From: Blautia sp.
Lineage (GTDB): Bacteria; Bacillota; Clostridia; Lachnospirales; Lachnospiraceae
DNA: 64,000 bases
Direction: 5' to 3'
NCBI GenBank assembly: GCA_029257775.1
Contig: JARIAQ010000019.1
Coordinates: 1 to 64,000 of the forward strand
Shown here piece after piece: positions 34,998 through 43,335 of the stretch (positions are counted from its first letter, which is position 1; each line of letters starts with the position of its first letter). The notes below the pieces were generated by a model. It did not search any database. It saw only the letters and a list, made by a program, of their open reading frames with translations, and had not been told where the DNA came from. A program made the translations under genes and the position numbers.

Positions 34998-37079
34998 ATG
35001 AAAAAAATAAACAAAGCGTTTTGTTTGAAATATCTCAATATGTTTTCAGTACCATTGCAAATGCTGGCAGTCTGTGTGGGTTATTTTTTTATTGAAGCAA
35101 TGTCCAGACATTCTATATGGAATGCGTGGGAATTTCTGAGGGAACGTCAATTAGTATTCTTTTATAATGCGTTTTTGATCTTTACAACTACGATGATTGT
35201 ATATTTATTCCGAAGACGTGTATTTGTAAGAACAATTTTATTTGTTTTCTGGATGGGACTTGGAATTATTAATGGTGTTTTGCTTACAACACGTGTTACT
35301 CCGTTTACGGGACCAGATTTGCATATGATTACAGATGCTTTTCAAATTGCAGATCGATATTTGTCACCATTTTTCTTTGGCGTGGTAGTGGTGGCAGTTA
35401 TTTTTGCAGTGGGCGGACTTATTTTTTTATTTTTTAAAGGACCCAAATATCAAGGAAAGATTAGTTATAAAATTAATGTTCCACTTATTATTATAGGGAT
35501 ACTTGCTTTTTCAGGAACAACAAAGCTTGCCTTGGAAAAGAGAGTGCTTTCTAATTATTTTGGAAATATTGCTTTTGCTTATGAGGATTATGGCTATCCA
35601 TATTGTCTGGCGACTACGGTATTTAATACAGGGATTGGATCTCCAAGAGAGTATTCAAAAGGTGTAATGGAAGAAATTCAAAAAAGTGAGGAAACATTAC
35701 CAGAAACAGGAGAAAAAAGACCGAATATTTTATTTTTGCAATTAGAGTCATTTTTTGATCCTACTTTGGTGGATTATTTAGAGGTGTCAGAAGATCCTAT
35801 TCCTAATTTCAGAAAAATGATGAAGGATTATTCTTCTGGTTATTTTAAAGTTCCTTCCGTAGGTGCAGGTACGGCAAATACAGAATTTGAGTCAATTACA
35901 GGAATGAGTATGCGTTATTTTGGACCAGGAGAATATCCGTATAAAAGTATTTTAAAAGAGACTACCTGTGAGAGTGCTCCTTATGTCTTAAAAGGGCTGG
36001 GATATGGTACACATGCCATTCATAATAATGAAGCTAATTTCTATGGGAGAAAGAATGTTTTTGCTAATTTGGGATTTGATACCTTTACTTCTGAAGAATA
36101 TATGTCATCTCAGGACGATACTAATCCCAATGATTGGATGCGTGATAGAAATCTGACGAGATATATTTTGGAAGCTATGGAGTCTACACCACAGTCGGAT
36201 TATGTGTATACAATTTCTGTGCAGGGACATGGAGATTATCCTGAGGAACCCATGATTGAAAATCCCAAGATTAAAGTTTCTGGAGCAAGTTCTCAGGCAG
36301 CAAATTATAAGTGGGAATATTATTGTAATCAGATTTATGAAATGGACCAGTTTGTAAAGGAATTAACAGATGAACTTTCGAAATTAGATGAAGATGTTGT
36401 ACTGGTTATGTATGGAGACCATCTTCCGACTATGGGCTTAAAGGTTACAGATGTAAAGAATAAATATCTTTTCCAAACAGAATATGTAATTTGGGATAAT
36501 ATGGGATTAGAGAAAAAAGATAAAAATCTGGCAGCATATCAGATGGCGGCAGAAGTTATGAATCGAGTAGGTATTCATGAAGGAAATATTTTCCGTTTCC
36601 ATCAAGCAAGAAGAAATACAAAAAATTATCAGGTGGACCTAGAAACCTTACAGTATGATATTTTGTATGGAGAGAAGTATGTATATGGAGGAAAAAATCC
36701 TTTTCAAAGAAGTCAAACGCATTTAGGTGTAAAAGAAGCAGAATTTCATGGAATCGATATGTTGGCAGAAAATCAATATTATATTAAGGGAGCACACTTT
36801 ACCCAATCTGCTTTTATGGAGATTAATGGAGAACTAGCCGAAGCGAATTTTGTAGATGAAAATACGTTACTCTTATTGAATACTACTTTAAAGGAAGGGG
36901 ATACGGTAGATATAGCCATTCGAAGTAATAGTTCTACGCATAGGGTACTGACAAGAACAGAGAAATATATTTACCATGAACCCACAGAGGGGAACCAGAG
37001 TGCAGAGTTGGAATTGATTGTTAAAGAAGAACCGGAAACCGGTGTAACGGAGGATAGTCAGAAAGAAAAAGAAGAATAA
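34998..37079 (+). CDS. LTA synthase family sulfatase (phosphoglycerol transferase-like)
   Basis: A 693-residue protein: five N-terminal transmembrane helices (to about residue 190), then an extracellular sulfatase-fold domain. Nucleophile Thr292 lies in GAGTANTEFESITGMS, with metal ligands in LFLQLESFFDP (Glu), MYGDHLPTMG (Asp-His) and VQGHGDYPEE. LtaS-type enzymes add glycerol phosphate to lipid-anchored polymers or glycans. The C-terminal 130 residues after the sulfatase domain are an extra beta-rich domain with an acidic tail. ATG 34998 is 10 bases after AAGGAG. Confidence 0.9.
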   Translation: MKKINKAFCLKYLNMFSVPLQMLAVCVGYFFIEAMSRHSIWNAWEFLRERQLVFFYNAFLIFTTTMIVYLFRRRVFVRTILFVFWMGLGIINGVLLTTRVTPFTGPDLHMITDAFQIADRYLSPFFFGVVVVAVIFAVGGLIFLFFKGPKYQGKISYKINVPLIIIGILAFSGTTKLALEKRVLSNYFGNIAFAYEDYGYPYCLATTVFNTGIGSPREYSKGVMEEIQKSEETLPETGEKRPNILFLQLESFFDPTLVDYLEVSEDPIPNFRKMMKDYSSGYFKVPSVGAGTANTEFESITGMSMRYFGPGEYPYKSILKETTCESAPYVLKGLGYGTHAIHNNEANFYGRKNVFANLGFDTFTSEEYMSSQDDTNPNDWMRDRNLTRYILEAMESTPQSDYVYTISVQGHGDYPEEPMIENPKIKVSGASSQAANYKWEYYCNQIYEMDQFVKELTDELSKLDEDVVLVMYGDHLPTMGLKVTDVKNKYLFQTEYVIWDNMGLEKKDKNLAAYQMAAEVMNRVGIHEGNIFRFHQARRNTKNYQVDLETLQYDILYGEKYVYGGKNPFQRSQTHLGVKEAEFHGIDMLAENQYYIKGAHFTQSAFMEINGELAEANFVDENTLLLLNTTLKEGDTVDIAIRSNSSTHRVLTRTEKYIYHEPTEGNQSAELELIVKEEPETGVTEDSQKEKEE

Positions 37080-37109
37080 AAGAAAATTTTTCTAACCGAC
37101 ATAATTTGC

Positions 37110-37137
37110 TTGCATATTATTTCTACTTTATTATAAT
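37110..37137 (+). promoter_or_regulatory. Promoter of folC
   Basis: TTGCAT (37110-37115), 16-base spacer, TATAAT (37132-37137). Confidence 0.55.
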
Positions 37138-37152
37138 GGTAATTGATATGAG

Positions 37153-37196
37153 GCTATCGCATTAGGCAAAGTCTTAGTGCGATAGCTTATGTTTTT
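37153..37196 (+). terminator. Hairpin with T run in the folC leader
   Basis: GCTATCGCATTA (37153-37164) pairs with TAGTGCGATAGC (37175-37186), one G-U pair, followed by TTATGTTTTT. It lies between a good promoter and the folC start, so it is either the sulfatase-gene terminator read from upstream or an attenuator. Confidence 0.6.
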
Positions 37197-37213
37197 AGAA
37201 CAGGAGGGATAGC

Positions 37214-38515
37214 TTGTTTACTTACGACGAAGCGGTAAATTATATAGAAGATATACCGAAGTTTACAACGAAAAATAAATTAGAACACACCAGGAAATGT
37301 CTGGATTTATTAGGCAGTCCTGATAAAGATAGAAAAATTATTCATGTTGCAGGAACAAATGGAAAAGGAAGTGTTTGTGCTTTTCTTTCTACGATGTTGG
37401 AAGCCCATGGCTTTCGATGTGGATTATTTACTTCTCCCCACCTTGTGAAAATTAATGAACGTTTTCAGATTGATGAGGTAATGGTCTCTGATGAAGATTT
37501 TTTAGAAGCTTTTTTACAGGTAAAAAGGATTGCAGATGAACTTTTGGAAACAGGTGATTACCATCCTACTTATTTTGAGTTTCTTTTTCTTATGGGAATG
37601 GTGATTTTTCAAAAGGAAAATGTGGATTATATTATCTTGGAAACTGGTTTAGGTGGAAGATTGGATGCTACAAATGCTATTTTAAATCCCATTGCTTGTG
37701 TGATTACTTCTATAAGTCTTGATCATGTGGAATATCTGGGAAACACGATTACCCAGATTGCAGGAGAAAAGGCCGGAATTATAAAACCGCAAGTACCTGT
37801 TATTTTTGATGGAAGTAATCAAGAAGCAGTAGAAGTGATTAAAAAGCGAGCGCAGGAATTGGGATGCCCGTGGTATGAAGTAAAATCGGATATGCAGGAA
37901 CTTTTGGAATTTACGCCTAAAGGAATACGGTTTATTTGTAAGTCAGCTGTTTATGGAGATACGGAATTATTTGTTCCGTTCACAGCGAAATATCAGATGA
38001 TGAACGCTTCTCTGGCTTTGGAGACTATGGGAGCTTTGAAGGAAGATCATGGTATGGAAAAGTCAGAATTGATACGTGGAATGGAAAACACCCGCTGGCA
38101 AGGGCGTATGGAAACCATACTTCCAGGAGTAATTGTAGATGGGGCTCATAACGAAGACGGTATTGCCAAATTTGTAGAGACAGTACGTCATTTTCAGCAG
38201 GATTATGAAATTACATTGCTTTTTACAACTGTGTCGGATAAGGAATTTCCAGATATGATTTCCAAAATATGTGATGGAATCCATTTTACCAATGTGGTCA
38301 CAACAGAAATATGGGGTAGTAGAAAGCAATCGGCCTTAGAACTTGCAGAACTTTTTAAAGAAAACGGATGTAAGAATATTTTAGTAGAAAAAAATCCCGA
38401 GAAGGCTTTTGAAGAAGCTTATAAATTGAAAAAAGATGGATTGCTGTTTGTGGTAGGTTCTTTATATCTTGTAGGGGAGATTAAGGATTATGTAAGGAGG
38501 AGAGTACATGATTAA
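37214..38515 (+). CDS. folC: Folylpolyglutamate synthase / dihydrofolate synthase
   Basis: A 433-residue Mur-ligase-family enzyme with the FolC P-loop HVAGTNGKGSVCAFL (about residues 43-57), the DYIILETGLGGRLDATN motif, ISLDHVEYLGNT, and the C-terminal domain WQGRMETILPGVIVDGAHN. It adds glutamate to folates and may convert dihydropteroate to dihydrofolate. The start is TTG at 37214 with GGAGGG at 37203; no ATG lies nearby in frame. The end overlaps a small downstream gene by eight bases. Confidence 0.95.
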   Translation: MFTYDEAVNYIEDIPKFTTKNKLEHTRKCLDLLGSPDKDRKIIHVAGTNGKGSVCAFLSTMLEAHGFRCGLFTSPHLVKINERFQIDEVMVSDEDFLEAFLQVKRIADELLETGDYHPTYFEFLFLMGMVIFQKENVDYIILETGLGGRLDATNAILNPIACVITSISLDHVEYLGNTITQIAGEKAGIIKPQVPVIFDGSNQEAVEVIKKRAQELGCPWYEVKSDMQELLEFTPKGIRFICKSAVYGDTELFVPFTAKYQMMNASLALETMGALKEDHGMEKSELIRGMENTRWQGRMETILPGVIVDGAHNEDGIAKFVETVRHFQQDYEITLLFTTVSDKEFPDMISKICDGIHFTNVVTTEIWGSRKQSALELAELFKENGCKNILVEKNPEKAFEEAYKLKKDGLLFVVGSLYLVGEIKDYVRRRVHD

Positions 38516-38657
38516 TTATGAGGAAGAACTGAAGAAATTTCAACCGTGTTTGGATGTAGATGATGCAGAAGGGGCAATTTATAAACAGGATTTAACAGAT
38601 GTCATTGATATTTTAAAAGAAATGATGCGGGATAATCATAAAACATCTGAGAAGTAG
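38508..38657 (+). CDS. Small conserved-type protein after folC
   Basis: A 49-residue acidic protein, MINYEEELKKFQPCLDVDDA then EGAIYKQDLTDVIDILKEMM. It starts inside the end of folC behind GGAGGAG and stops nine bases before the TPR-protein gene, so it is translated from the folC transcript. No known domain is recognised. Good codon structure and its own ribosome binding site make it a real gene. Confidence 0.7.
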   Translation: MINYEEELKKFQPCLDVDDAEGAIYKQDLTDVIDILKEMMRDNHKTSEK

Positions 38658-38666
38658 GAGAAGATT

Positions 38667-40109
38667 ATGAATTGTGTTGTATGTCAAACTGTACTAACAG
38701 CTTCTGACTATTGTCCAAAGTGCGGATGTAATGTAAAGGCGTTGAAAAGAATAGAAGGCTTATCTAATTTCTATTATAATCAAGGTCTTGAAAAAGCTCA
38801 AATTCGAGATTTGTCAGGAGCAATCACCTGTTTGAAAAGAAGTCTGAAAATGAATAAAATGAATATACAAGCAAGAAATCTTCTTGGTTTAGTATATTTT
38901 GAAACGGGGGAAGTAGTTGCTGCGTTAAGTGAATGGGTGATTAGTAAGAATATGATGCCAGAAGGTAATTTGGCAAGTGGGTATATTGATCAATTGCAGA
39001 AAAATACCAATCGTCTTGATATGATTAATATAAGCATCAAAAAGTATAATCAGTGTCTGGAATATTGCAGAAATGGGAATCCAGATATGGCAAAAATGCA
39101 GTTAAAAAAAGTACTTATTAATAATCCCAAATTGATTAAGGGATATCATTTGTTAGCACTTTTGTATATTCATGAGGGTGAATATGAAAAAGCCAGAAAA
39201 CAGCTTAAAATAGCAGCGAAGATCGACAAAACAAATACCACTACTCTGAGATTTTTAAGAGAAATCGAAGAGCAAACAGGAAGAGCTACAAATCTGGATT
39301 CTAGATTTAAAATAAGAGAAAAAGAGGAAGAGAAGCAAAACGGCAGTGTTGTATATAAGTCGGGTAATGATACGATTATTCAACCTCCAGAGTATAAGGA
39401 AAAGAGTATTACGAATACATTGGTCAATTTGCTTTTAGGACTTTTAGTAGGAGCAGCCGCACTATGGTTTTTGATTGTTCCGGCAAAGACGCAAAAAATC
39501 AATCAAGAGGCGAATAAAAAAGTTGTAGAATATAGTGGGAAAATGGCAACATTGTCAGCAGAGCTTACTCGTATGCAGGAGGAGATGAATGCTTCTACAG
39601 AGTCTGTGAATACAGCTCAGACTCAAATTCAGGAAGCGGGAGAAAAGGCCTCTGCTTATGAAAATCTGATAAAAGCATGGCAGGCACACCAAGAAGGAAA
39701 TTCTGATACAGCAGCAAATGCTATTGAAGGAGTGAATACAGAACTTCTTTCAGTAGAAGGGAAAAGTATGTATGATAGTATCATGAAATCAGTAGGTTCT
39801 ACAGTACGTAAAAAGTATATAAATGAAGCTTCTGCTGCCATGGAAAAAGAAGATTATGATACTGCAATTAGTAATTTAGAAAAGGCTTTAAATATAGGCA
39901 AACAGGATAAAAATACCATGTTTCAGTTAGCGCAAGTGTATGATAAGAAGGGCGATAAAGAAAATGCTAATCAATGGTATCAGAAAATTATAGATGAATT
40001 CCCCGGAACAAAAGCAGCTTCTGATGCAAAAGATTATATGGAAGCAAGTGGAGGATCTAAGACAACTTCTTCGGAAGAAATACGAACAGGGGAAACAATA
40101 GAGGAATAA
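38667..40109 (+). CDS. Zinc-ribbon, TPR and coiled-coil membrane protein
   Basis: A 480-residue protein: an N-terminal zinc ribbon (CVVCQTVLTASDYCPKCGCN), cytoplasmic TPR-like repeats (about 30-215), one transmembrane helix (about 250-270, LLLGLLVGAAALWFLIVP), a predicted coiled coil (about 275-335) and a further TPR pair at 385-450 outside the membrane with a Ser/Thr/Glu-rich tail. It is probably a scaffold. The enzyme or complex it serves is not known. It lies just before the spoIIA operon but is separated from it by a terminator. Confidence 0.8.
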   Translation: MNCVVCQTVLTASDYCPKCGCNVKALKRIEGLSNFYYNQGLEKAQIRDLSGAITCLKRSLKMNKMNIQARNLLGLVYFETGEVVAALSEWVISKNMMPEGNLASGYIDQLQKNTNRLDMINISIKKYNQCLEYCRNGNPDMAKMQLKKVLINNPKLIKGYHLLALLYIHEGEYEKARKQLKIAAKIDKTNTTTLRFLREIEEQTGRATNLDSRFKIREKEEEKQNGSVVYKSGNDTIIQPPEYKEKSITNTLVNLLLGLLVGAAALWFLIVPAKTQKINQEANKKVVEYSGKMATLSAELTRMQEEMNASTESVNTAQTQIQEAGEKASAYENLIKAWQAHQEGNSDTAANAIEGVNTELLSVEGKSMYDSIMKSVGSTVRKKYINEASAAMEKEDYDTAISNLEKALNIGKQDKNTMFQLAQVYDKKGDKENANQWYQKIIDEFPGTKAASDAKDYMEASGGSKTTSSEEIRTGETIEE

Positions 40110-40133
40110 ATACAGAAGAAGAACCTTGAAGAA

Positions 40134-40170
40134 AAGGCGTGTACAAAGGAGTATGCGTCTTTTTATTATT
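40134..40170 (+). terminator. Terminator before spoIIAA
   Basis: GGCGTGTAC (about 40136-40144) and GTATGCGTC (40151-40159) form a stem rich in G-U pairs, followed by TTTTTATTATTTT. It isolates the sporulation operon from the TPR gene. Confidence 0.55.
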
Positions 40171-40227
40171 TTACAAAAGAAAAAAGGATATAAGTGTGTG
40201 AAGCATTTTTAGAAAGGAAAGTTTAGA

Positions 40228-40563
40228 ATGGAAGATAGAATTAAGAAAAGAGGAAATCAGTTAATTGTATATGTTCCTAAAGAATTGGATCACCATTTTG
40301 CAGAACAAATTACTCCACAAATTGACAAGGAGTTAAAGAATGGAATGATCAAGCAGTTAGTTTTTGATTTTTCAGAAACCAGTTTTATGGATAGTTCAGG
40401 AATTGGTATGGTGATGGGGAGAAAACGAATTTTAAGTTATAATAAAGGTACAGTAGCAGCTATTCATGTAAATGATCGAGTGTTGAAGATTATGCAACTT
40501 TCCGGTATTTATAAACATATTGAAATCAGCCAGGAAGCGGTATGGACTCATAGAGTGAAATAA
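40228..40563 (+). CDS. spoIIAA: Anti-anti-sigma factor SpoIIAA
   Basis: A 111-residue STAS-domain protein. The phosphorylated serine lies in FMDSSGIGMVMGR (residues 55-58, second Ser). Unphosphorylated SpoIIAA binds SpoIIAB and frees sigma-F in the forespore; SpoIIAB phosphorylates it and SpoIIE removes the phosphate. First gene of the spoIIAA-spoIIAB-sigF operon, with AGAAAGGAAAG upstream of ATG 40228. Confidence 0.96.
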   Translation: MEDRIKKRGNQLIVYVPKELDHHFAEQITPQIDKELKNGMIKQLVFDFSETSFMDSSGIGMVMGRKRILSYNKGTVAAIHVNDRVLKIMQLSGIYKHIEISQEAVWTHRVK

Positions 40564-40575
40564 GGGAGGGAGATT

Positions 40576-41019
40576 ATGAACCAGGATAATAAGATGGTTC
40601 TGAAAGTGGAGAGCCGTTCTTGTAATGAAGGACTTGCAAGAATTGCAGTAGCAGCATTTAGTACACAGTTAAATCCTACATTAGAGGAAGTAGCAGATAT
40701 TAAGACGGCGGTATCGGAGGCAATTACAAATTGTATTGTGCATGCATATCAAAGAGAAACAGATATAATCACAATAGAATGCAGCAGGAGCCAAAGAGAG
40801 CTTACAGTGGTAGTACAGGATCAAGGGAAAGGGATCGCAGATGTGGAAAAAGCAATGGAACCTCTTTTTACTACCAAGCCTGATCAGGATAGATCAGGAA
40901 TGGGCTTTGCCTTTATGGAAGCTTTTATGGATAAAGTTTGTGTAGAGTCTAAGTTAGGTGAGGGAACAACTGTAACAATGAAGAAAACAATAGGGAGACA
41001 GGAGAAAGTTTTTGAGTAG
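40576..41019 (+). CDS. spoIIAB: Anti-sigma F factor and serine kinase SpoIIAB
   Basis: A 147-residue GHKL-fold kinase: N-box SEAITNCIVHAYQ, G1 box DQGKGIAD and G2 box GMGFAFMEAFM. It holds sigma-F inactive with ATP bound and phosphorylates SpoIIAA. Located 12 bases after spoIIAA with GGGAGGGAG as ribosome binding site. Length and motif order are normal. Confidence 0.97.
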   Translation: MNQDNKMVLKVESRSCNEGLARIAVAAFSTQLNPTLEEVADIKTAVSEAITNCIVHAYQRETDIITIECSRSQRELTVVVQDQGKGIADVEKAMEPLFTTKPDQDRSGMGFAFMEAFMDKVCVESKLGEGTTVTMKKTIGRQEKVFE

Positions 41020-41028
41020 GAGGGCTGT

Positions 41029-41742
41029 ATGGATAATATCCTTGCCCTTATCGGGCGTGCACACCAAGGAGATAAGAGCGCAAGAGATATACTTACAGAA
41101 AAAAATATGGGACTGGTACATAGTATTGCCAGAAGATTTCAAAACAGAGGTGCTGAAATAGAGGATTTAATACAGATAGGATGTATCGGACTTTTAAAAG
41201 CCATAGATAAATTTGATTTAAGTTATGAGGTGAAGTTTTCGACTTATGCAGTTCCTATGATAACAGGAGAAATTAAGCGCTTTTTAAGAGATGATGGTAT
41301 GGTAAAAGTGAGTCGATCTTTAAAAGAAGAAGCAGGAAAGGCCTATATAATAAGAGAGGAATTGTTTATGAAAACAGGAAAGGAGCCATCTATGGAAGAA
41401 ATTGCAAATAGGCTGTCTATATCAAAAGAAGAGTTGATTATGGCAATGGAATCTTCTGCGCAGGTGGAGTCTTTACAGAAAACAATTTATCAAAGTGATG
41501 GTAATGATATTGCTTTGGAGGATAAAGTACCTTATGAAAAGGATGAACAAGAGGAAGTTTTGGATAGGATTTTGTTAGAAGATATATTGGGAAGTTTAAA
41601 TGCAAAAGAAAGAGAGTTAATTTATTTGCGTTTTTTTAAAGAGAAAACCCAGACCAGTGTGGCGAAAAAACTTGGAATGTCTCAGGTACAGGTTTCCAGA
41701 CTGGAAAAGAAAATTTTAAAATCTTTGCGAGAACGTTTATGA
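41029..41742 (+). CDS. sigF: Sporulation sigma factor F
   Basis: A 237-residue sigma-70 protein: region 2 (GLVHSIARRF, EDLIQIGCIGLLKAIDKFD, KFSTYAVPMITGEIKRFLRD), region 3 (PSMEEIANRLSISKEELI) and region 4 (KERELIYLRFFKEKTQTSVA, MSQVQVSRLEKKIL). Region 1 is absent, as in forespore sigmas. Its place after spoIIAB identifies it as sigma-F rather than sigma-G. It switches on early forespore genes, and sigma-G later reads spoVA. Confidence 0.97.
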   Translation: MDNILALIGRAHQGDKSARDILTEKNMGLVHSIARRFQNRGAEIEDLIQIGCIGLLKAIDKFDLSYEVKFSTYAVPMITGEIKRFLRDDGMVKVSRSLKEEAGKAYIIREELFMKTGKEPSMEEIANRLSISKEELIMAMESSAQVESLQKTIYQSDGNDIALEDKVPYEKDEQEEVLDRILLEDILGSLNAKERELIYLRFFKEKTQTSVAKKLGMSQVQVSRLEKKILKSLRERL

Positions 41743-41768
41743 TATTTTTTACAAATTTGGGCATAATA
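41740..41768 (+). promoter_or_regulatory. Possible sigma-F/G promoter of spoVA
   Basis: CATAATA at 41762-41768 fits the sigma-G -10 element; TGATAT at 41740-41745, 16 bases upstream, is a weaker -35. It lies at the end of sigF, 28 bases before spoVAA, where a forespore promoter is expected. Confidence 0.45.
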
Positions 41769-41795
41769 CTCCTTAAATGGTAAGGAGGTTGTCAG

Positions 41796-42428
41796 ATGAG
41801 TGAAGTTTTATATATACAGACAGAAAAAAATGTAGAAGTACAAAGTCCTGAAGTTTATTTACAAGATGTAGCAAAGCTTACATGCGGTGACAGCAAGGTA
41901 TTGAACCGCAATAAGGTACGAAAAGTTTTTTCTATTCCAAATGGGACACCGGGTAGATATGTGATTTCCGCTGTAGATTTAATTCATATTGTGTCAAAGG
42001 CAGAACCCAACGTAGATGTAACCCATATTGGTGAAGCAAATTTTGTTGTTACCTATGAAAAAGAGAAGCATCAACAAAAATGGTATAGCTGGTTAAAGAC
42101 TTTATTAGTCTGTGTGCTGACTTTTTTTGGGGGTGCTTTTTCTATTATGACCTTTAATACGGATGTAGATACTGCTAATTTATTTTCTAAAATTTATACA
42201 CAGTTTACAGGAGAAATAGCTACCGGCCCGACAATTTTAGAATTTACTTATTCTTTAGGAATTGGAATTGGTATTATTTTTTTCTTTAATCATTTTGGAA
42301 AAGGGAAACTTACACAAGACCCGACACCGGTGGAAGTGCAGATGCGACTTTATGAAGATGATGTAAATAAAACATTGATTGCAGATAATAATTGTAACAA
42401 AACAATACAAAAGGAGGAAAAATTTTAA
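41796..42428 (+). CDS. spoVAA: Stage V sporulation protein AA
   Basis: A 210-residue protein with an N-terminal soluble domain (LYIQTEKNVEVQSPEVYLQD, VAKLTCGD) and two C-terminal transmembrane helices. It is the first of the spoVA genes, which build the channel moving Ca-dipicolinate into the forespore and out at germination. ATG 41796 follows TAAGGAGGTTG. The last codon overlaps the spoVAB start. Confidence 0.92.
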   Translation: MSEVLYIQTEKNVEVQSPEVYLQDVAKLTCGDSKVLNRNKVRKVFSIPNGTPGRYVISAVDLIHIVSKAEPNVDVTHIGEANFVVTYEKEKHQQKWYSWLKTLLVCVLTFFGGAFSIMTFNTDVDTANLFSKIYTQFTGEIATGPTILEFTYSLGIGIGIIFFFNHFGKGKLTQDPTPVEVQMRLYEDDVNKTLIADNNCNKTIQKEEKF

Positions 42429-42841
42429 TGTGGCAAGAGGAAATTCTGTTAGGGGTTGCGGGGATTTGCGGCGGCGCAGTGGTGGCAGTGGCATTAGCAG
42501 CGTTTATTATAGAGTTGGGGATTCTTCCACGATTTGCAGGGATTACGCATACGGCTGATCATATTTTTCTATATGAAAATTGTTTGATGGCAGGAAGCTT
42601 TTTGGGAAATTTACTATATATCTATCATTTGCAGATTTCTTTTGGGAAACCTTTTGTAGGCATAACTGGACTTTTTTTTGGAATTTTTTTAGGAAGTTGG
42701 ATTATTGCTCTTGTAGAAGTTGTGAACGTATTTGCTGTAATGGCAAGACGTATGGGATTGAAAAAAGGAATTGGGTGGATTGTCCTTTGTATTGCGGTAG
42801 GAAAAATCATGGGAAGTCTTTTTCAATTTTTTATTGTATAA
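42428..42841 (+). CDS. spoVAB: Stage V sporulation protein AB
   Basis: A 137-residue integral membrane protein with four helices and the SpoVAB pattern AAFIIELGILPRFAGITHTA and NCLMAGSFLGNLLYI. It begins one base before the spoVAA stop is completed (TAATG) and is part of the dipicolinate transport operon. Length agrees with the family. Confidence 0.93.
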   Translation: MWQEEILLGVAGICGGAVVAVALAAFIIELGILPRFAGITHTADHIFLYENCLMAGSFLGNLLYIYHLQISFGKPFVGITGLFFGIFLGSWIIALVEVVNVFAVMARRMGLKKGIGWIVLCIAVGKIMGSLFQFFIV

Positions 42842-42888
42842 GAAAGGAGTATGTTCCGCATACTAGGTTTAAAGGTGGTGAATGGAAA

Positions 42889-43335
42889 ATGAATGCGACA
42901 CAATATGAAAAATATGTAAAAGAGAAGACACCAACGCATAATTTGTTTTTGAATATGTTAGGAGCTTTTATAAGTGGTGGGGTGATTTGCACTCTTGGAC
43001 AAGTGATATTAAATATCTGTAAAAATATGGGGTTAGATAAAGAAACCAGTGGAAGTTGGACTTCTTTGATTTTAATTTTGCTTAGTGTTCTTCTTACTGG
43101 CTTTAATATTTATCCTAAATTGGCAAAGTGGGGAGGCGCAGGAACACTGGTGCCTATTACGGGATTTGCTAATTCTGTGGCAGCGCCAGCTATTGAATAC
43201 AAAAAGGAGGGTCAGGTCTTTGGAATTGGGTGTAAAATTTTTATTATAGCAGGACCTGTTATTTTATATGGTGTTTTAACATCTTCGCTGTTGGGATTGA
43301 TATATTATTTTTTGCATATATGGGGGATTGTATAA
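42889..43335 (+). CDS. spoVAC: Stage V sporulation protein AC
   Basis: A 148-residue membrane protein: TPTHNLFLNMLGAFISGGVI, CTLGQVIL, and the repeat-like GGAGTLVPITGFANSVAAPA shared with SpoVAE. SpoVAC is the mechanosensitive channel component of the dipicolinate system. ATG 42889 is chosen behind AAAGGTGGTG; the frame is open further upstream but overlaps spoVAB without need. The stop overlaps the spoVAD start. Confidence 0.95.
   Translation: MNATQYEKYVKEKTPTHNLFLNMLGAFISGGVICTLGQVILNICKNMGLDKETSGSWTSLILILLSVLLTGFNIYPKLAKWGGAGTLVPITGFANSVAAPAIEYKKEGQVFGIGCKIFIIAGPVILYGVLTSSLLGLIYYFLHIWGIV

Noticed and set aside
40180..40210. Sigma-H promoter in front of spoIIAA (AAAGGATAT)
   Set aside because: The -35-like AGGA is there but no GAAT-type -10 lies at 11-12 bases; the only GAAG is five bases away.
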